A stretch of DNA of 64,000 bases from Gordonia sp. SL306 (GCF_026625785.1 NZ_CP113063.1:1302001-1366000), one strand, 5' to 3'; shown: positions 1 to 8,785, numbered from the stretch's first letter. Program-made: numbers and translations. The notes: a model not told the origin generated them from the letters alone.

Positions 1-532
1 TCAGTGGGTACTGGCCGAACGGAATGCCCAGTGATCCCACGGTGTCCCAGACACCGATGAAGCGGATATTCACGTCATCGTGCGAGTATTGCTGCCTGAA
101 GCGCTTCGCCGCCTCACCGTCCGGAGCATTCTCCGTCCTGTCCCGGTCACGGTAGATGTTGAAAGCCTGGTCGATTTGCTTCTTGTTCTCGCGCTTCAAT
201 ATCCCCACATTGCGAATGAAACCGGCGAGACTACGCGCGGTGTAGGCTCCCCGACTGAATCCGAACAAGAAGATCTCATCGCCCGGTTCGTAGTTGTCGA
301 CGAGTTCCTCATAGCCCGTCTTCAGGTTCTTCGACAGCCCCCACCCCAGGGCGCCTCCCCGGATCTTCTGCAATGGGTTCGACCCGACACCGGCAACATA
401 GAACTTCTTCTGGGGGGTGCCATCGTCATTGAACTTCGCGATCTCCTCGAACAGCGTGACCACGTTTGTGGGATTCCGCTGCCCGAAGAAGTTCCACGTA
501 CCGTCGCAACAGACGATCAACCGCTTCGTCAT
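1..532 (-). CDS. DUF2235 alpha/beta-hydrolase-like protein, C-terminus cut by window edge
   Basis: The gene enters from the left edge, so its C-terminus is missing; 177 codons are visible. The ATG at 532 opens on MTKRLIVCCDGTWN, the hallmark N-terminus of the DUF2235 family (CCDGTWN at residues 8-14). A nucleophile-elbow motif GFSRGAY follows at residues 91-97, which is the G-x-S-x-G serine of an alpha/beta hydrolase fold. Further on, a conserved VWDTVGSLG stretch is present. DUF2235 includes the catalytic domain of some type VI phospholipase effectors, but most actinobacterial members are uncharacterised and cytosolic; no signal peptide is visible here. The substrate is unknown. No partner gene is visible within the window. 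The family call is firm, the function is not. Confidence 0.85.
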   Translation of the reverse strand, partial: MTKRLIVCCDGTWNFFGQRNPTNVVTLFEEIAKFNDDGTPQKKFYVAGVGSNPLQKIRGGALGWGLSKNLKTGYEELVDNYEPGDEIFLFGFSRGAYTARSLAGFIRNVGILKRENKKQIDQAFNIYRDRDRTENAPDGEAAKRFRQQYSHDDVNIRFIGVWDTVGSLGIPFGQYPL

Positions 533-985
533 AACCACCCGACCTCCTCGTGAAACTACCCACTTGCCTGGTGACTTTACGGCTCGAAACCGAAGGGCCG
601 CGTCGAGCAAACAGTGGAATGAGCTGGATCGTTGGCTCGACCGGTCAGCTCAACGGGCCCTCAGCACCTGCCCGCGAGCCCGGCCGAATATCCGTGGGGC
701 GCGCCCGCCGGTCGACAGCGAGTCCGCGGGACCCTGCCCGACGAGCGCAGAGCCTCGTCAGTCCTTCAGTTGATGGACAACCACGCGAGCGCCTGCTTCT
801 TCGAACAGTCTTTCTCGATAACAAAGCCCGCATGTGAGAAACTTAACAGCGAGCCCCGCACCGGGAAGGCAGGTTGATGATGCGGGTCGAGCGACCTGAA
901 CTCGTTAGCGTCGGCAACGAAACGTTCCGTACCAGAACACAATCAGCGGCCGGTTCACACCGGACATCTCCAGAGGAGAGCAGCC
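533..985. other. Gene-free stretch
   Basis: About 450 bases between the divergent DUF2235 gene and the small secreted-protein gene. Short open frames on both strands are Arg/Pro/Ser-rich, carry no recognisable motif and have no convincing ribosome-binding site. I see no RNA gene or clear hairpin. It presumably holds both divergent promoters. Confidence 0.4.
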
Positions 986-1246
986 ATGACCATCAGTATT
1001 CGTAAGGTCGCCGTCGGCGTCGCTATCGGCGCAGCGGTGTCGATGCCGCTGGCGCCGGTCGCATCGGCGGCGCCGTCCACGGTCCCGGCGACCGCGTCAC
1101 ACGACGCGGCCACCATTGTCGTCCCCGACCTTCCAGTGCCCCTTCTCCCCGTTCCGCTGCTCCCCGTACCGCTGGTGCCCATCTTCCCGCTCCCGGATGT
1201 GCCGAAAGCCGTCTGCATCACGTTCGTGTGCGTACCGGTCAACTGA
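986..1246 (+). CDS. Small secreted Pro/Leu/Val-rich protein
   Basis: An 86-residue protein of unknown function. Residues 1-29 form a classical Sec signal peptide: MTISIRK, a hydrophobic core, then an alanine-rich end with a probable cut after ASAA. The mature part of about 57 residues contains a run of short repeats of the type PVPLLPVPLLPVPLVP, and ends with two cysteines in CITFVCVPVN that could form a disulphide. The ATG follows a good purine-rich site (GAGGAG about 8 bases upstream). Small secreted proteins with LPVP repeats occur in Gordonia, Rhodococcus and Mycobacterium as lineage-specific orphans. I do not recognise a family and infer only export, perhaps to the envelope. Confidence 0.7.
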   Translation: MTISIRKVAVGVAIGAAVSMPLAPVASAAPSTVPATASHDAATIVVPDLPVPLLPVPLLPVPLVPIFPLPDVPKAVCITFVCVPVN

Positions 1247-1392
1247 CAGCGCCAAGGCACTGCGCCAACAGGTCACACGAATCGAAAGGGCTTGCTTAAT
1301 AGCGTATTTCGTATGCGCACTTGCGCAGGCCTGGATTCGGTGCCACTCTTGATTGCTATGACTACCGGAAAGGCGGACACCGCCACCCTCGC

Positions 1393-2607
1393 GTGAGCGC
1401 CGTGCCGTTCCACTCATGGACTCCTGATCGAGTCGTTCTCTCCAACCCATCTGGGCAAGAGGTTGCCGACATATCGGCGATCCGCGATTTCTGGCTCGAG
1501 TACGGTCTCTCAACTCGCCGCAGCGATAGAGCCTCAGCCGAATCTGCTGTCGCACAGTTATATCGACGATCGTGCTGTGCTGAACCCGAGTTCATCTGGG
1601 TGCCGTCCCCGCGGGCCGCATCGGAACTGATCGAAGCCGAAGGCCTCGCGTCGAACATCTCACTGGCCGACGATGCCATAGCCCGACATATTGCCGGCAT
1701 GATTTCCTTATCACGCGAACGTATGACCGCCCGCGTCCCGAACGACAAGTGGCAGCACTCAGATACCCGCCTGGCGATCGAGGCCGCTCGGGTCATGACG
1801 CCGGAACATGCGATAGAGGCCGGTGTGGATCTCCGCGTCGTCATTCGATCCGGTGTGCAGGACCCATTGCGCACCAGCTTGTTTGATGGGATCGCGCCTG
1901 CCATCCGGACGATAACGACGTCGTTCAGCGGGCTCGTCACCTGGTACGGACAACAGGAGGCCCACCACATCGCCGCCGGCCACGCCCTCCTGCGGTACGG
2001 GCGAGCCAGACCGTCACCAGATGATGTCGAGTTGCTGGAGATCCAGTCCACACTGGTCACCGCCACGGGCTGGTGGTGGGCGTTCGACGACGTCTGCGTG
2101 ATGTCCGAACGACCGTCCGCATTGCACACCGAACCGACACCGGGCGGTGTGCACAATGAGCGCAGATTGCATCACGCAGATCGACCCGCTGTCGAGTTCA
2201 TCGACGGTGCCGCGGTACACGTCCTGCACGGCACCATCGTCCCCGACTGGGTGGTGAGCGATCCCACGCCCGAACGCATTGCGCAGGAACGCAACATCGA
2301 GGTCCGACGTTCCGCGATCGAGCACATTGGGTGGGACGCCTACATCGACGCTGCCGGCCTGACCCTGGTCGATCAGGCAGACGATCCCGGCAACAGTGGA
2401 TGCCTGCTGCAGCTGTATGCGACCCCGCGTGAGTGGCGCACCAACGGGAAGATCCTGCTCGCGGTCAACGGTTCTCGGGAACGCGACGGACATCGTCGTC
2501 GATACGGCCTGCAGGTACCCGGCTTTGTCCCGTCGGCGCTCGACGCCGCAGGCTGGACCTACGGCATCCGCGGCGACGACTATGCCGGGCTGGTGCGACG
2601 GACCTGA
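1393..2607 (+). CDS. DUF6745 family protein
   Basis: About 404 residues from the GTG chosen here. The frame is open further upstream (TTG at 1321), so the start is uncertain. The C-terminal third carries the features I associate with the actinobacterial DUF6745 family: an EVRRSAIEHIGWDAYI segment, LVDQADDPGN, and near the end VNGSRERDGHRRRYGLQVP followed by AAGWTYGIRGDDY. No catalytic motif, signal peptide or membrane span is visible, so it is probably cytosolic. A small gene begins 58 bases downstream on the same strand and is probably co-transcribed. Function is unknown. The family name is from memory of the motif and should be confirmed by a profile search. Confidence 0.7.
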   Translation: MSAVPFHSWTPDRVVLSNPSGQEVADISAIRDFWLEYGLSTRRSDRASAESAVAQLYRRSCCAEPEFIWVPSPRAASELIEAEGLASNISLADDAIARHIAGMISLSRERMTARVPNDKWQHSDTRLAIEAARVMTPEHAIEAGVDLRVVIRSGVQDPLRTSLFDGIAPAIRTITTSFSGLVTWYGQQEAHHIAAGHALLRYGRARPSPDDVELLEIQSTLVTATGWWWAFDDVCVMSERPSALHTEPTPGGVHNERRLHHADRPAVEFIDGAAVHVLHGTIVPDWVVSDPTPERIAQERNIEVRRSAIEHIGWDAYIDAAGLTLVDQADDPGNSGCLLQLYATPREWRTNGKILLAVNGSRERDGHRRRYGLQVPGFVPSALDAAGWTYGIRGDDYAGLVRRT

Positions 2608-2665
2608 CCTCGAAACCGCCCTCCACCATCCGATTCCGTTCTCGGACAACCACCAAGGTGATCAC

Positions 2666-3118
2666 ATGAACTCGACCATGACTCTCTCCGATCTCACCGA
2701 GCTCTCGGGCATCGATGTCTTCGACTATCTCGACCAGACCATCTCGATACCGGTGATCGACGGTATGCAAGCGCAGGGTGACCTCATCGTGGTGCCATGC
2801 CCGTTGCTTGCTGACGCCGTCAGCACAGTGCCGTGGACCCACCGCGTCGGGGTACCGCTGAGAGGCGTGGAGCTCCTCCGTAGTGCGGCCGGCGGCAACC
2901 CGCACAGCCTGGTCGCCGACAGCGGACGCTGCAACTGGCTGTCGCCGGTCACCGACGAAAGCGGCCTCGCCCTAGGCATTCTCGACACCGCCGTGACCGC
3001 TTACCTCATCCATCCCGAGCACGGTGCCACCGGAATCGCACCTGGACGGTATGTCATCCGCAGGCAGCGTGAGCGCAGCACTGCCGGCCTGTATGCCGTG
3101 CAGATGGTCGCGGACTGA
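2666..3118 (+). CDS. Conserved hypothetical protein downstream of the DUF6745 gene
   Basis: A 150-residue protein starting MNSTMTLSDLTELSG, with AAGGTG about 5 bases before the ATG. The frame is open further upstream inside the DUF6745 gene, but the ribosome-binding site fixes this start. It has no signal peptide or membrane span. Its middle reads as a compact beta-rich domain (QGDLIVVPCPLLADAV, GVPLRGVELLRS), and it ends with a basic segment, GRYVIRRQRERS. Similar small proteins follow DUF6745 genes in other actinobacteria, as far as I recall, so the two may work together. I cannot assign a function. Confidence 0.65.
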   Translation: MNSTMTLSDLTELSGIDVFDYLDQTISIPVIDGMQAQGDLIVVPCPLLADAVSTVPWTHRVGVPLRGVELLRSAAGGNPHSLVADSGRCNWLSPVTDESGLALGILDTAVTAYLIHPEHGATGIAPGRYVIRRQRERSTAGLYAVQMVAD

Positions 3119-3194
3119 CGTGAGACCTCCCGACGGCGACGAGATCGATTGCCAGATCGGCTTCAGCGAGACCGACCCTGACGATGTGCCACGA

Positions 3195-4268
3195 CTACTC
3201 GCAGGCGACACCGTCACCGTCTCGATCCAAACCGGACCGATAGCCCGGCTCGCCCGCCTGAATCGGCGCAGCGCCGGCCGCCCGTACCGCAGAGCAGTTG
3301 CGGTAATAGGTGCTGCCGCTGTCATCCGCTACGGGCGGAGGCGCCACGTACACCGGCTGAGTGGTGGTCGGCGGCGGAGTGTAGGCGGGCGCGGGTGTCG
3401 CTGTCCTCGTCGCGGTCTCCGACGGTTCCGGTGCCGGGCTGGTGGTCGCGATCGGGGTACCGCCGCAGCTGGAGAGAATCCGCGCCATCGCGTCCTTCTC
3501 CGCCTGCGTCACCCACAGGCGATAGAGCACTTTGACGTCAATCTGCCGGGATACGTAGGCGCAGCGATACGACTTGTTCGACGGGAGCCAGGTCGCGGCG
3601 TCACCGTCGCTCTTCTGCTGATTCGCCGGTCCGTCGGCGGCTTGCAGGTTCCGCGGATCGTTCGCGAGGTTGCGACGCTCGATGGGGCTCAACTGCTGGG
3701 CACCCTTCTGCCAGGCGTCCGAGAGCGCCACGACGTGATCGATCTGCACTGCCGACGACGTCGTCTTCCCCCGGACAAACGAAATCGTTGTGCCAGTGTA
3801 TGGGTCATTCAGCGTGCCGGTTTGCACCGCGCACCCGTTGGAGCCGGACTTGAAGCTGATCGCCGTCAAGTCGCGGCGCAGGATGTCGTTGCGGGTATCG
3901 CAGCCGTTGTGGCCGCCGGCCACCGAGACGTCGTCGGTCCACGCCTGTCCGAACTGCTCACGGGAGTAACCGGTTTTCGGGGCACGGCCCTTCACAGCCA
4001 GAGTCTCGAGCTTCGCGAGCGAGCCGTCGGCGGAGTTCGCTGACACCGTGGTCGCCCCGGCGGCGGCGACAGGCCGCAATGTCGGCTCGCTCGACGACGT
4101 CGTTGTGTTTGTGGCCGCGCCCGAGGCCGTCGACGACGTGGCTACCGGTTCCGACTCACCCGGCCCACAGGCCGTGCTGATCACGACGACACCGGCCAAC
4201 ACCGCGACACCGGCTACGAGCGCCGTCCGGCTGTTGCGCGAGATTCCCGACTTTGACTGCGCGTTCAC
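3195..4268 (-). CDS. Secreted DUF1524 HNH-type nuclease with C-terminal excalibur domain
   Basis: A 357-residue exported protein. A GTG at 4268 is preferred over the open upstream frame because it places the hydrophobic segment at residues 15-33. Cys34 in ISTAC may be a lipobox cysteine, though the -3 residue is serine, so it could instead be a Sec substrate. A Thr/Ser/Ala-rich linker runs to about residue 65. The DUF1524 (GmrSD C-terminal/HNH) core has DHVV at 177-180, RRNLANDPRNLQ near 195-206 and the following SDGDAATWLPS. A Pro/Thr-rich linker leads to an excalibur calcium-binding motif at the extreme C-terminus (YRNCSAVRAAG ... DRDGDGVACE). The architecture indicates an extracellular or surface DNase. 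It ends tail-to-tail with the gene at 2666-3118. Confidence 0.88.
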   Translation of the reverse strand: MNAQSKSGISRNSRTALVAGVAVLAGVVVISTACGPGESEPVATSSTASGAATNTTTSSSEPTLRPVAAAGATTVSANSADGSLAKLETLAVKGRAPKTGYSREQFGQAWTDDVSVAGGHNGCDTRNDILRRDLTAISFKSGSNGCAVQTGTLNDPYTGTTISFVRGKTTSSAVQIDHVVALSDAWQKGAQQLSPIERRNLANDPRNLQAADGPANQQKSDGDAATWLPSNKSYRCAYVSRQIDVKVLYRLWVTQAEKDAMARILSSCGGTPIATTSPAPEPSETATRTATPAPAYTPPPTTTQPVYVAPPPVADDSGSTYYRNCSAVRAAGAAPIQAGEPGYRSGLDRDGDGVACE

Positions 4269-4439
4269 TTCTTCAACCCTTTGTTCCTTGGCATTCCCCA
4301 CCCTGTGATCGGCGAGCGGTGTGGGGACGTTACCCAAGTCCTCGTTGCAGGCCCAGGGGCATCCCGCGACCGCCGACTCAGATCCGGCGTCACTTGGGGT
4401 GGGATCATCTCGTTGGCGCCGATACCGACTCCGACGACG

Positions 4440-4690
4440 GGACCGTAAGCACTGGCGGGAGTGTTTGTAACCGCATAGACAAGCCGCTTGCCGCACAGAT
4501 CCAACCGTTGATCACCGAAGTACGCAGCAAATACCCGAACTCCCAGATCGCGTTGATCAAGCAGGGCCCTCGGCAGGGTTCGGACGTGTCGCGTCAACTC
4601 TTCGAATATGCATCCGCTATGTCGGCTGAAGGCGACCAGGTGATCGACGTCTACTCCGCATTCCCCAGCAGCACTGCGGGTCTCGCGGCG
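4440..4690 (+). pseudogene. Possible SGNH-hydrolase-like remnant
   Basis: In one forward frame the segment ITEVRSKYPNSQIALIKQG followed by an acidic DVYSAFPSS resembles the middle of an SGNH/GDSL hydrolase. I find no upstream GDS block and no downstream catalytic His in any frame. The fragment also overlaps the end of the SnoaL-like remnant on the other strand. It may be a decayed gene or chance; the likeness is weak. The rest of 4269-4650 shows nothing else I can support. Confidence 0.2.
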
Positions 4691-4999
4691 GTGATGCTAC
4701 CCCGAGCCGGGAACGTTCTGATCTGTCGGGCGAATTCGGCCATGTCCATCACGACGCGGAAATGACTTGCGAGGCCCGTCCCGGAACTCGATGATCTCTC
4801 GGACGTCGAACTCGACGTCTTAACCCGTAGCCGCGAGGCCCGGTGGATCCAGTGGGCCGGCATGGGTTCCCACTGCGGTCCAGGCAAAGCTGACCCGCGG
4901 CTCGTGCGGGTGGAAGAAGGGATCGTGCGAATTGAATCCGCGTAGGAGATCTGCGACGAAATCCCTGACTGCGGTTTCATCGACGGAGTTCGCGGAGCG
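4651..4999 (-). pseudogene. Decayed SnoaL-like (NTF2 fold) gene
   Basis: Three pieces of one SnoaL/ester-cyclase-like protein lie in order on the minus strand. The first (4999-4823) reads DETAVRDFVADLLRGFNSHD and ends in GLAATG at an in-frame TAA (4822-4820). The same frame continues VEFDVREIIEFRDG to about 4775. Sense then moves to another frame that reads SHFRVVMDMAEFARQI and stops at 4651. The combined order matches the GxxATGxxVEFDxxEIIEFRDG ... MAEFARQI pattern common in actinobacterial SnoaL-like proteins. No start codon precedes it: a TGA lies at 5002-5000. A nonsense codon, a frameshift and a missing N-terminus together make a real pseudogene more likely than a sequencing error. Confidence 0.65.
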
Positions 5000-5165
5000 T
5001 CATCGAGCGGCATGATTCCACCTGACAAGACTGAGGCTCTTCAGTCGGACAATGCGGTCGCAAGCCTCTGGGCGATCCGCCCTTCGAGGCAATTTCATCT
5101 CGACTGATCGACGCCGATTGCCTCGGCGAAAGGGCTTGCGCGGAAGGTTTCGAACCTGTTAGACT

Positions 5166-5181
5166 TCGAACATACGTTCGA
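5166..5181. promoter_or_regulatory. LexA (SOS) box before the DUF222/HNH gene
   Basis: TCGAACATACGTTCGA is an exact match to the actinobacterial/mycobacterial LexA consensus TCGAAC-N4-GTTCGA, 26 bases before the ATG at 5208. In M. tuberculosis several 13E12-repeat genes of this same family carry SOS boxes, so the placement fits established biology. Confidence 0.85.
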
Positions 5182-5207
5182 ACAAACCGGATCCGGGGGT
5201 CCGCCAC

Positions 5208-6950
5208 ATGAGCGAGTCCGACTCCGATCATGCCCATGCGTCTGTCGATGACGGTGGTGAGGTCGATGTGGCGGCGGTGGCCGGCCAGTGGTTACCGCAG
5301 GGCATGTTCGCCGAGCATCATCCGCGCAGTCATGACGAACTGCTCGACCGACAGGCCGAATTGGCCACGGCCGCCGCGGCGTCGGTCGGTGATCTGCCCG
5401 CCGGTGAGAATGTGGTGGAGCTCTACCGTGAGCTGCACGGAATGCTCGACCGCATCGCCGGCATCGACACCACCGCCACCGGTGAGGCCGATCTGGTGGC
5501 GGTGGCCGCCGAACACGAACGCGCCGCCCGCCGGATGAGTTCGATCGGACACCGCCGGGTCATGGACGTCTGCGACCGCGACGCCCACACCGCCGCCGGC
5601 TACCGCTCACTGCACAACTTCATGGCCGAACGGCTGCGCATCGGCGACCTACGCCACCGCAAAGAACAGATGGCCGCGGTCTCGCAGATGTACAACCTGC
5701 AGGGCGAATTGCTCGCCCCGCGCTTCCCGCAGACGGCCGCCGCGCTGGCCGACGGCGCGATCGGACCCGACCACGTACACACCATCGTGAACGCCATGGC
5801 ACGCATCCCGGCCGCGGTGGCACCCGGCCTGGTGGAGGCGGCCGAAGCCAGTCTGGCCTACTTCGCTCGCGACTTCTCCCCGAAAACACTCACCGACCTC
5901 GGCGCCCGCATCCTGGGCCACCTCGACCCCGACGGCACCGTGACCGATCAGCGTGACCGCGCCCGCCAACGCCGCCTGCTGCTGAGCAAACACGACGCCC
6001 AACAAATGAGCCGGCTGACCGCCACCCTGGACCCGACCACCCGCGCCATGTTCAACGTCGTACTCGCCGCCTGGGCCGCACCCGGCATGAACAACCCCGA
6101 CGACACGCAATCACCCACCGGACAACGCGAACACGCCGACCCCGACACCCTCGCCGACGCCGCCGCCCGCGATGCCCGCACCCCCGAACAACGCAACCAC
6201 GACGCGTTGCGCGCCCTGCTCGACTACATCCTGAAAAGCGGTGGACTCGGCGACAGTCACCGCGGACTGCCGCCACACGTGATCATCGCGATCACCGAAC
6301 AGGAACTACGCGAACGGGCCGGCCTCGGCCACACCACCACCGGCGCCACCCTGCCCATCGCCGACATCATCGAACTCGCCGCCCACGCCGACCTGCACCT
6401 GGCCGTGTTCGCCGACCACACCCGCGAAGTCCTGCACCTGGGCACCGCGAAACGATTCGCCAACCAAGCCCAACGCCTGGCGCTCTTCGCCCGCGACGGC
6501 GCCCACTGCACCCACCCCGACTGCGACATGCCGTTCAGCCACACCGAAGTTCACCACGCCGAACGCGACTGGGCCGACGGCGGCCGCACCGACATCGACG
6601 CCCTCGCCGCCGCGTGTCCCACCCACAACCGCATGGTCGGACCCAAACCCGGACAATTCACCACCCACATCGTCGCCGACGGACCCGACGCCGGCCGCCC
6701 CGCCTGGACCCGCAACACCGACGGCACCCGACCACCCAACCCGCCACGCATCAACCGACGCAACCACATCGCCGACACCCTCCGACACCACCTCGACGAC
6801 AGCGGACTCTCAGGTGACACCCCCGCACGCCCAAAAGAAGTGGCCCCACCCGACTACCGATACGCCGGACCCATGCGCTTCACCCGACTCGTACACGACG
6901 GCATCACAGTCGAAATCCTCACACCAGACGACCTCGACCTGGCCCGGTAA
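5208..6950 (+). CDS. DUF222 / HNH endonuclease family protein (13E12-type)
   Basis: A 580-residue protein. Residues about 70-370 are the helical DUF222 region (LHGMLDRIAGID, RMSSIGHRRVMDV, and ATLDPTTRAMFNVVLAAW in the middle). The C-terminal part carries an HNH nuclease at about 430-475: CTHPDCDMPFSHTEVHH, then WADGGRTD and CPTHNRMV, with paired cysteines for zinc and the HH catalytic dyad intact. This is the multicopy 13E12-repeat family of actinobacteria, whose copies often differ and recombine. The perfect LexA box just upstream predicts induction by DNA damage. The second half is extremely rich in CAC/CCC/GAC codons. The physiological role of the family is not established; a mobile-element or DNA-processing role is inferred. 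Confidence 0.9.
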   Translation: MSESDSDHAHASVDDGGEVDVAAVAGQWLPQGMFAEHHPRSHDELLDRQAELATAAAASVGDLPAGENVVELYRELHGMLDRIAGIDTTATGEADLVAVAAEHERAARRMSSIGHRRVMDVCDRDAHTAAGYRSLHNFMAERLRIGDLRHRKEQMAAVSQMYNLQGELLAPRFPQTAAALADGAIGPDHVHTIVNAMARIPAAVAPGLVEAAEASLAYFARDFSPKTLTDLGARILGHLDPDGTVTDQRDRARQRRLLLSKHDAQQMSRLTATLDPTTRAMFNVVLAAWAAPGMNNPDDTQSPTGQREHADPDTLADAAARDARTPEQRNHDALRALLDYILKSGGLGDSHRGLPPHVIIAITEQELRERAGLGHTTTGATLPIADIIELAAHADLHLAVFADHTREVLHLGTAKRFANQAQRLALFARDGAHCTHPDCDMPFSHTEVHHAERDWADGGRTDIDALAAACPTHNRMVGPKPGQFTTHIVADGPDAGRPAWTRNTDGTRPPNPPRINRRNHIADTLRHHLDDSGLSGDTPARPKEVAPPDYRYAGPMRFTRLVHDGITVEILTPDDLDLAR

Positions 6951-6988
6951 ATGCGACTGCCCCACCGCCGTCACTGGATACTGGTGGG

Positions 6989-7300
6989 ATGCGATCGATC
7001 GATCCGTTCCACGCGCTTGTCCTCCTGGGACTGCTCTTCACCAGCGGCGCATGGTGCCTGGCCCGTCCGGGACGATGGTCGGCCACGGTGCTCGTCGTGG
7101 TGGCCGGAGCGTGGATCGTGTTCAACGGACCGCTGGAGGGTCGAACGCTGTTCGTGCTCAGCGCCCGCCACGGAGTGACCGAAGGGGATGTGCTGTCGGT
7201 CGTCGGGTTCGCCATCGCAGGATGGGCGCTCTGGCAGACCGAGACTCGAGCCGGGCGACGGTGGGCGCGCGAGCGAAGAGCACGACGCAGGTCTCGCTGA
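6989..7300 (+). CDS. Small membrane protein, unknown function
   Basis: A 103-residue protein with three likely membrane segments: about residues 8-24 (ALVLLGLLFTSGAWCL), 31-47 (ATVLVVVAGAWIVF) and 68-85 (VLSVVGFAIAGWALW). A strongly basic tail follows (RAGRRWARERRARRRSR), which should stay cytoplasmic. It starts 38 bases after the HNH gene and could be read through from it, though no coupling is visible. I do not recognise a family. Confidence 0.6.
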   Translation: MRSIDPFHALVLLGLLFTSGAWCLARPGRWSATVLVVVAGAWIVFNGPLEGRTLFVLSARHGVTEGDVLSVVGFAIAGWALWQTETRAGRRWARERRARRRSR

Positions 7301-7380
7301 GCGAATCACTCCTGGACCAGCCCGTGTGATCTGTCGTACAACGATCCGCCACTCGCACTCGAGCCGTGCACAATTCAGGA

Positions 7381-7965
7381 ATGGCGGTACGGCGATCTCG
7401 GTTCAGATCCATCGCCGCCATCGCTCTCTGCGTGCTGCTCATCGTCGCCGCGACCGTCGTCGGAGTCGGCTATCAGCTCTTCAACCGCGAACACCAGGAC
7501 GAACTACGACCTGCGGATGCCATCGTCGTCCTAGGCGGCGAGCACGACGGCCGAGAGGATTACGGACTCCGATTGGCGCACGAGGGATTCGCCAAAACTG
7601 TCGCGATCTCGGATCCGTACCGCCCTTACCCACTCCTCGACAAACAGATCATGGACCGCGTCTGCAATGCAGGCACCCCCGACATAGAGGTCATCTGCTT
7701 CGCGCCGGATCCGTCGACGAAACAGGGCGAGGCCATGTTCATCCAACACCTGGCAAAGGAGCGTGGCTGGCGATCGGTGATTGTGATCAGCTGGCGCTAT
7801 CACATGGTGCGCGCCCGGTACATCTTCGGACAATGTTTCGACGGACAGGTGATCATGCGCAGCGTCCCGCGCGACTATTCGCGATCTGTCGTCAAATGGG
7901 CGTATCAATACGCCTACCAATACGGCGGGCTCGCCAAAGCCGCCGTACTCGGGTGCGACCGATAG
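7381..7965 (+). CDS. DUF218 (YdcF/SanA-like) membrane-anchored protein
   Basis: A 194-residue protein from the ATG at 7381 (a GTG at 7366 is also in frame). A basic N-terminus and one hydrophobic segment at about residues 10-32 (SIAAIALCVLLIVAATVVGV) anchor it, with the rest probably outside. The DUF218 domain follows: ADAIVVLGGEHDGREDYGLRLA near residues 43-62, a Ser-Thr-Lys-x-Gly-Glu-Ala block (PSTKQGEAMF), and VIVISWRYHMVRARYIF, the positions that are conserved in SanA/YdcF/ElyC proteins. Relatives act in envelope integrity and cell-wall precursor metabolism, but the biochemical activity is unclear. A second DUF218 protein lies at 39271-39819. It stands alone here. Confidence 0.8.
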   Translation: MAVRRSRFRSIAAIALCVLLIVAATVVGVGYQLFNREHQDELRPADAIVVLGGEHDGREDYGLRLAHEGFAKTVAISDPYRPYPLLDKQIMDRVCNAGTPDIEVICFAPDPSTKQGEAMFIQHLAKERGWRSVIVISWRYHMVRARYIFGQCFDGQVIMRSVPRDYSRSVVKWAYQYAYQYGGLAKAAVLGCDR

Positions 7966-8143
7966 CGAACCTCGTCGCAGGAAACAGCGATATCGCCCGA
8001 AGACATCTCAACAGCTGCTGAGACCTTGGCTTCCCAAACGGCCCCGGGCTGGCTCACGCTTATAGACTGAACTCTCGGTTGCGCAGCCCAGGCCCGCGAA
8101 ATGGACAGCGGGCGTTGGGGTGCGAGTGTGAAGGAGAAGCGTC

Positions 8144-8785
8144 ATGGCACCCAGAAATCATCGCCAACGTGAACGGCGCCGCAAGTTCGGCGAGGCATCC
8201 ATCGAGATCATCGCCACTCACGGACTACGAGCGCTCACCCATCGGGCAGTCGACGAGACCGCCGGGTTTCCCATCGGCTCGGTGAACTATTACGCACCCA
8301 CCCGCGCCAAGCTCCTCGCACTTGCCCTGGAGACAGTCCACGAGGAGCTGCAGACACTTGCTGCCGAGTCGTTCGGGCCACTCCTGGGACCCGGCCCCCA
8401 CGACCAGAGGACAGTGGTCGAGTGCGGGACCAACTTCGTCGACACGGCTCGACGAAAGGGCCTGGCCGTGGTCACCGCGCGACAGATGCTGCTGGCCGAA
8501 GCGCAGTTCTATCCCGAGCTGGGCGAATTGATCGAGTCACACCGGAGGCAGCTCATCGAGCTCTCGGTAGTGGTCGGCGCTCCTTTTGAGCCAGCACGGC
8601 CCGAGGAGGCGGCAACGATCGTCGTCGCGCTGATGGACGGGCTACTGCAGCAGTTGGTCGTCGGCAAGTATGAGGCCTTCACCAGGCCGATGATCCGGCT
8701 CGCGATGTCGCGAATCTGCAATATCGGCAGCGAGTCGTCGCGGCTGGTCGGTGCGGAACAGGTGCCCGTACGGAACTCGGCGTAG
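8144..8785 (+). CDS. TetR-family transcriptional regulator
   Basis: 213 residues. The N-terminal 55 residues form the TetR helix-turn-helix: [14 protein letters not shown], then [28 protein letters not shown], where the recognition helix ends in the usual SxxYY pattern. The remainder is a helical ligand-binding domain. An AAGGAG sits 9 bases before the ATG. The gene points toward menA, which starts 85 bases downstream, but nothing suggests it controls menA; TetR proteins more often act on a divergent neighbour. Ligand and targets are unknown. Confidence 0.88.
   Translation: MAPRNHRQRERRRKFGEASIEIIATHGLRALTHRAVDETAGFPIGSVNYYAPTRAKLLALALETVHEELQTLAAESFGPLLGPGPHDQRTVVECGTNFVDTARRKGLAVVTARQMLLAEAQFYPELGELIESHRRQLIELSVVVGAPFEPARPEEAATIVVALMDGLLQQLVVGKYEAFTRPMIRLAMSRICNIGSESSRLVGAEQVPVRNSA

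Noticed and set aside
955..1260. Gly/Thr/Ser-repeat frame on the minus strand
   Set aside because: It is the antisense of the small secreted protein's repeats; the plus frame has a signal peptide and a good ribosome-binding site.
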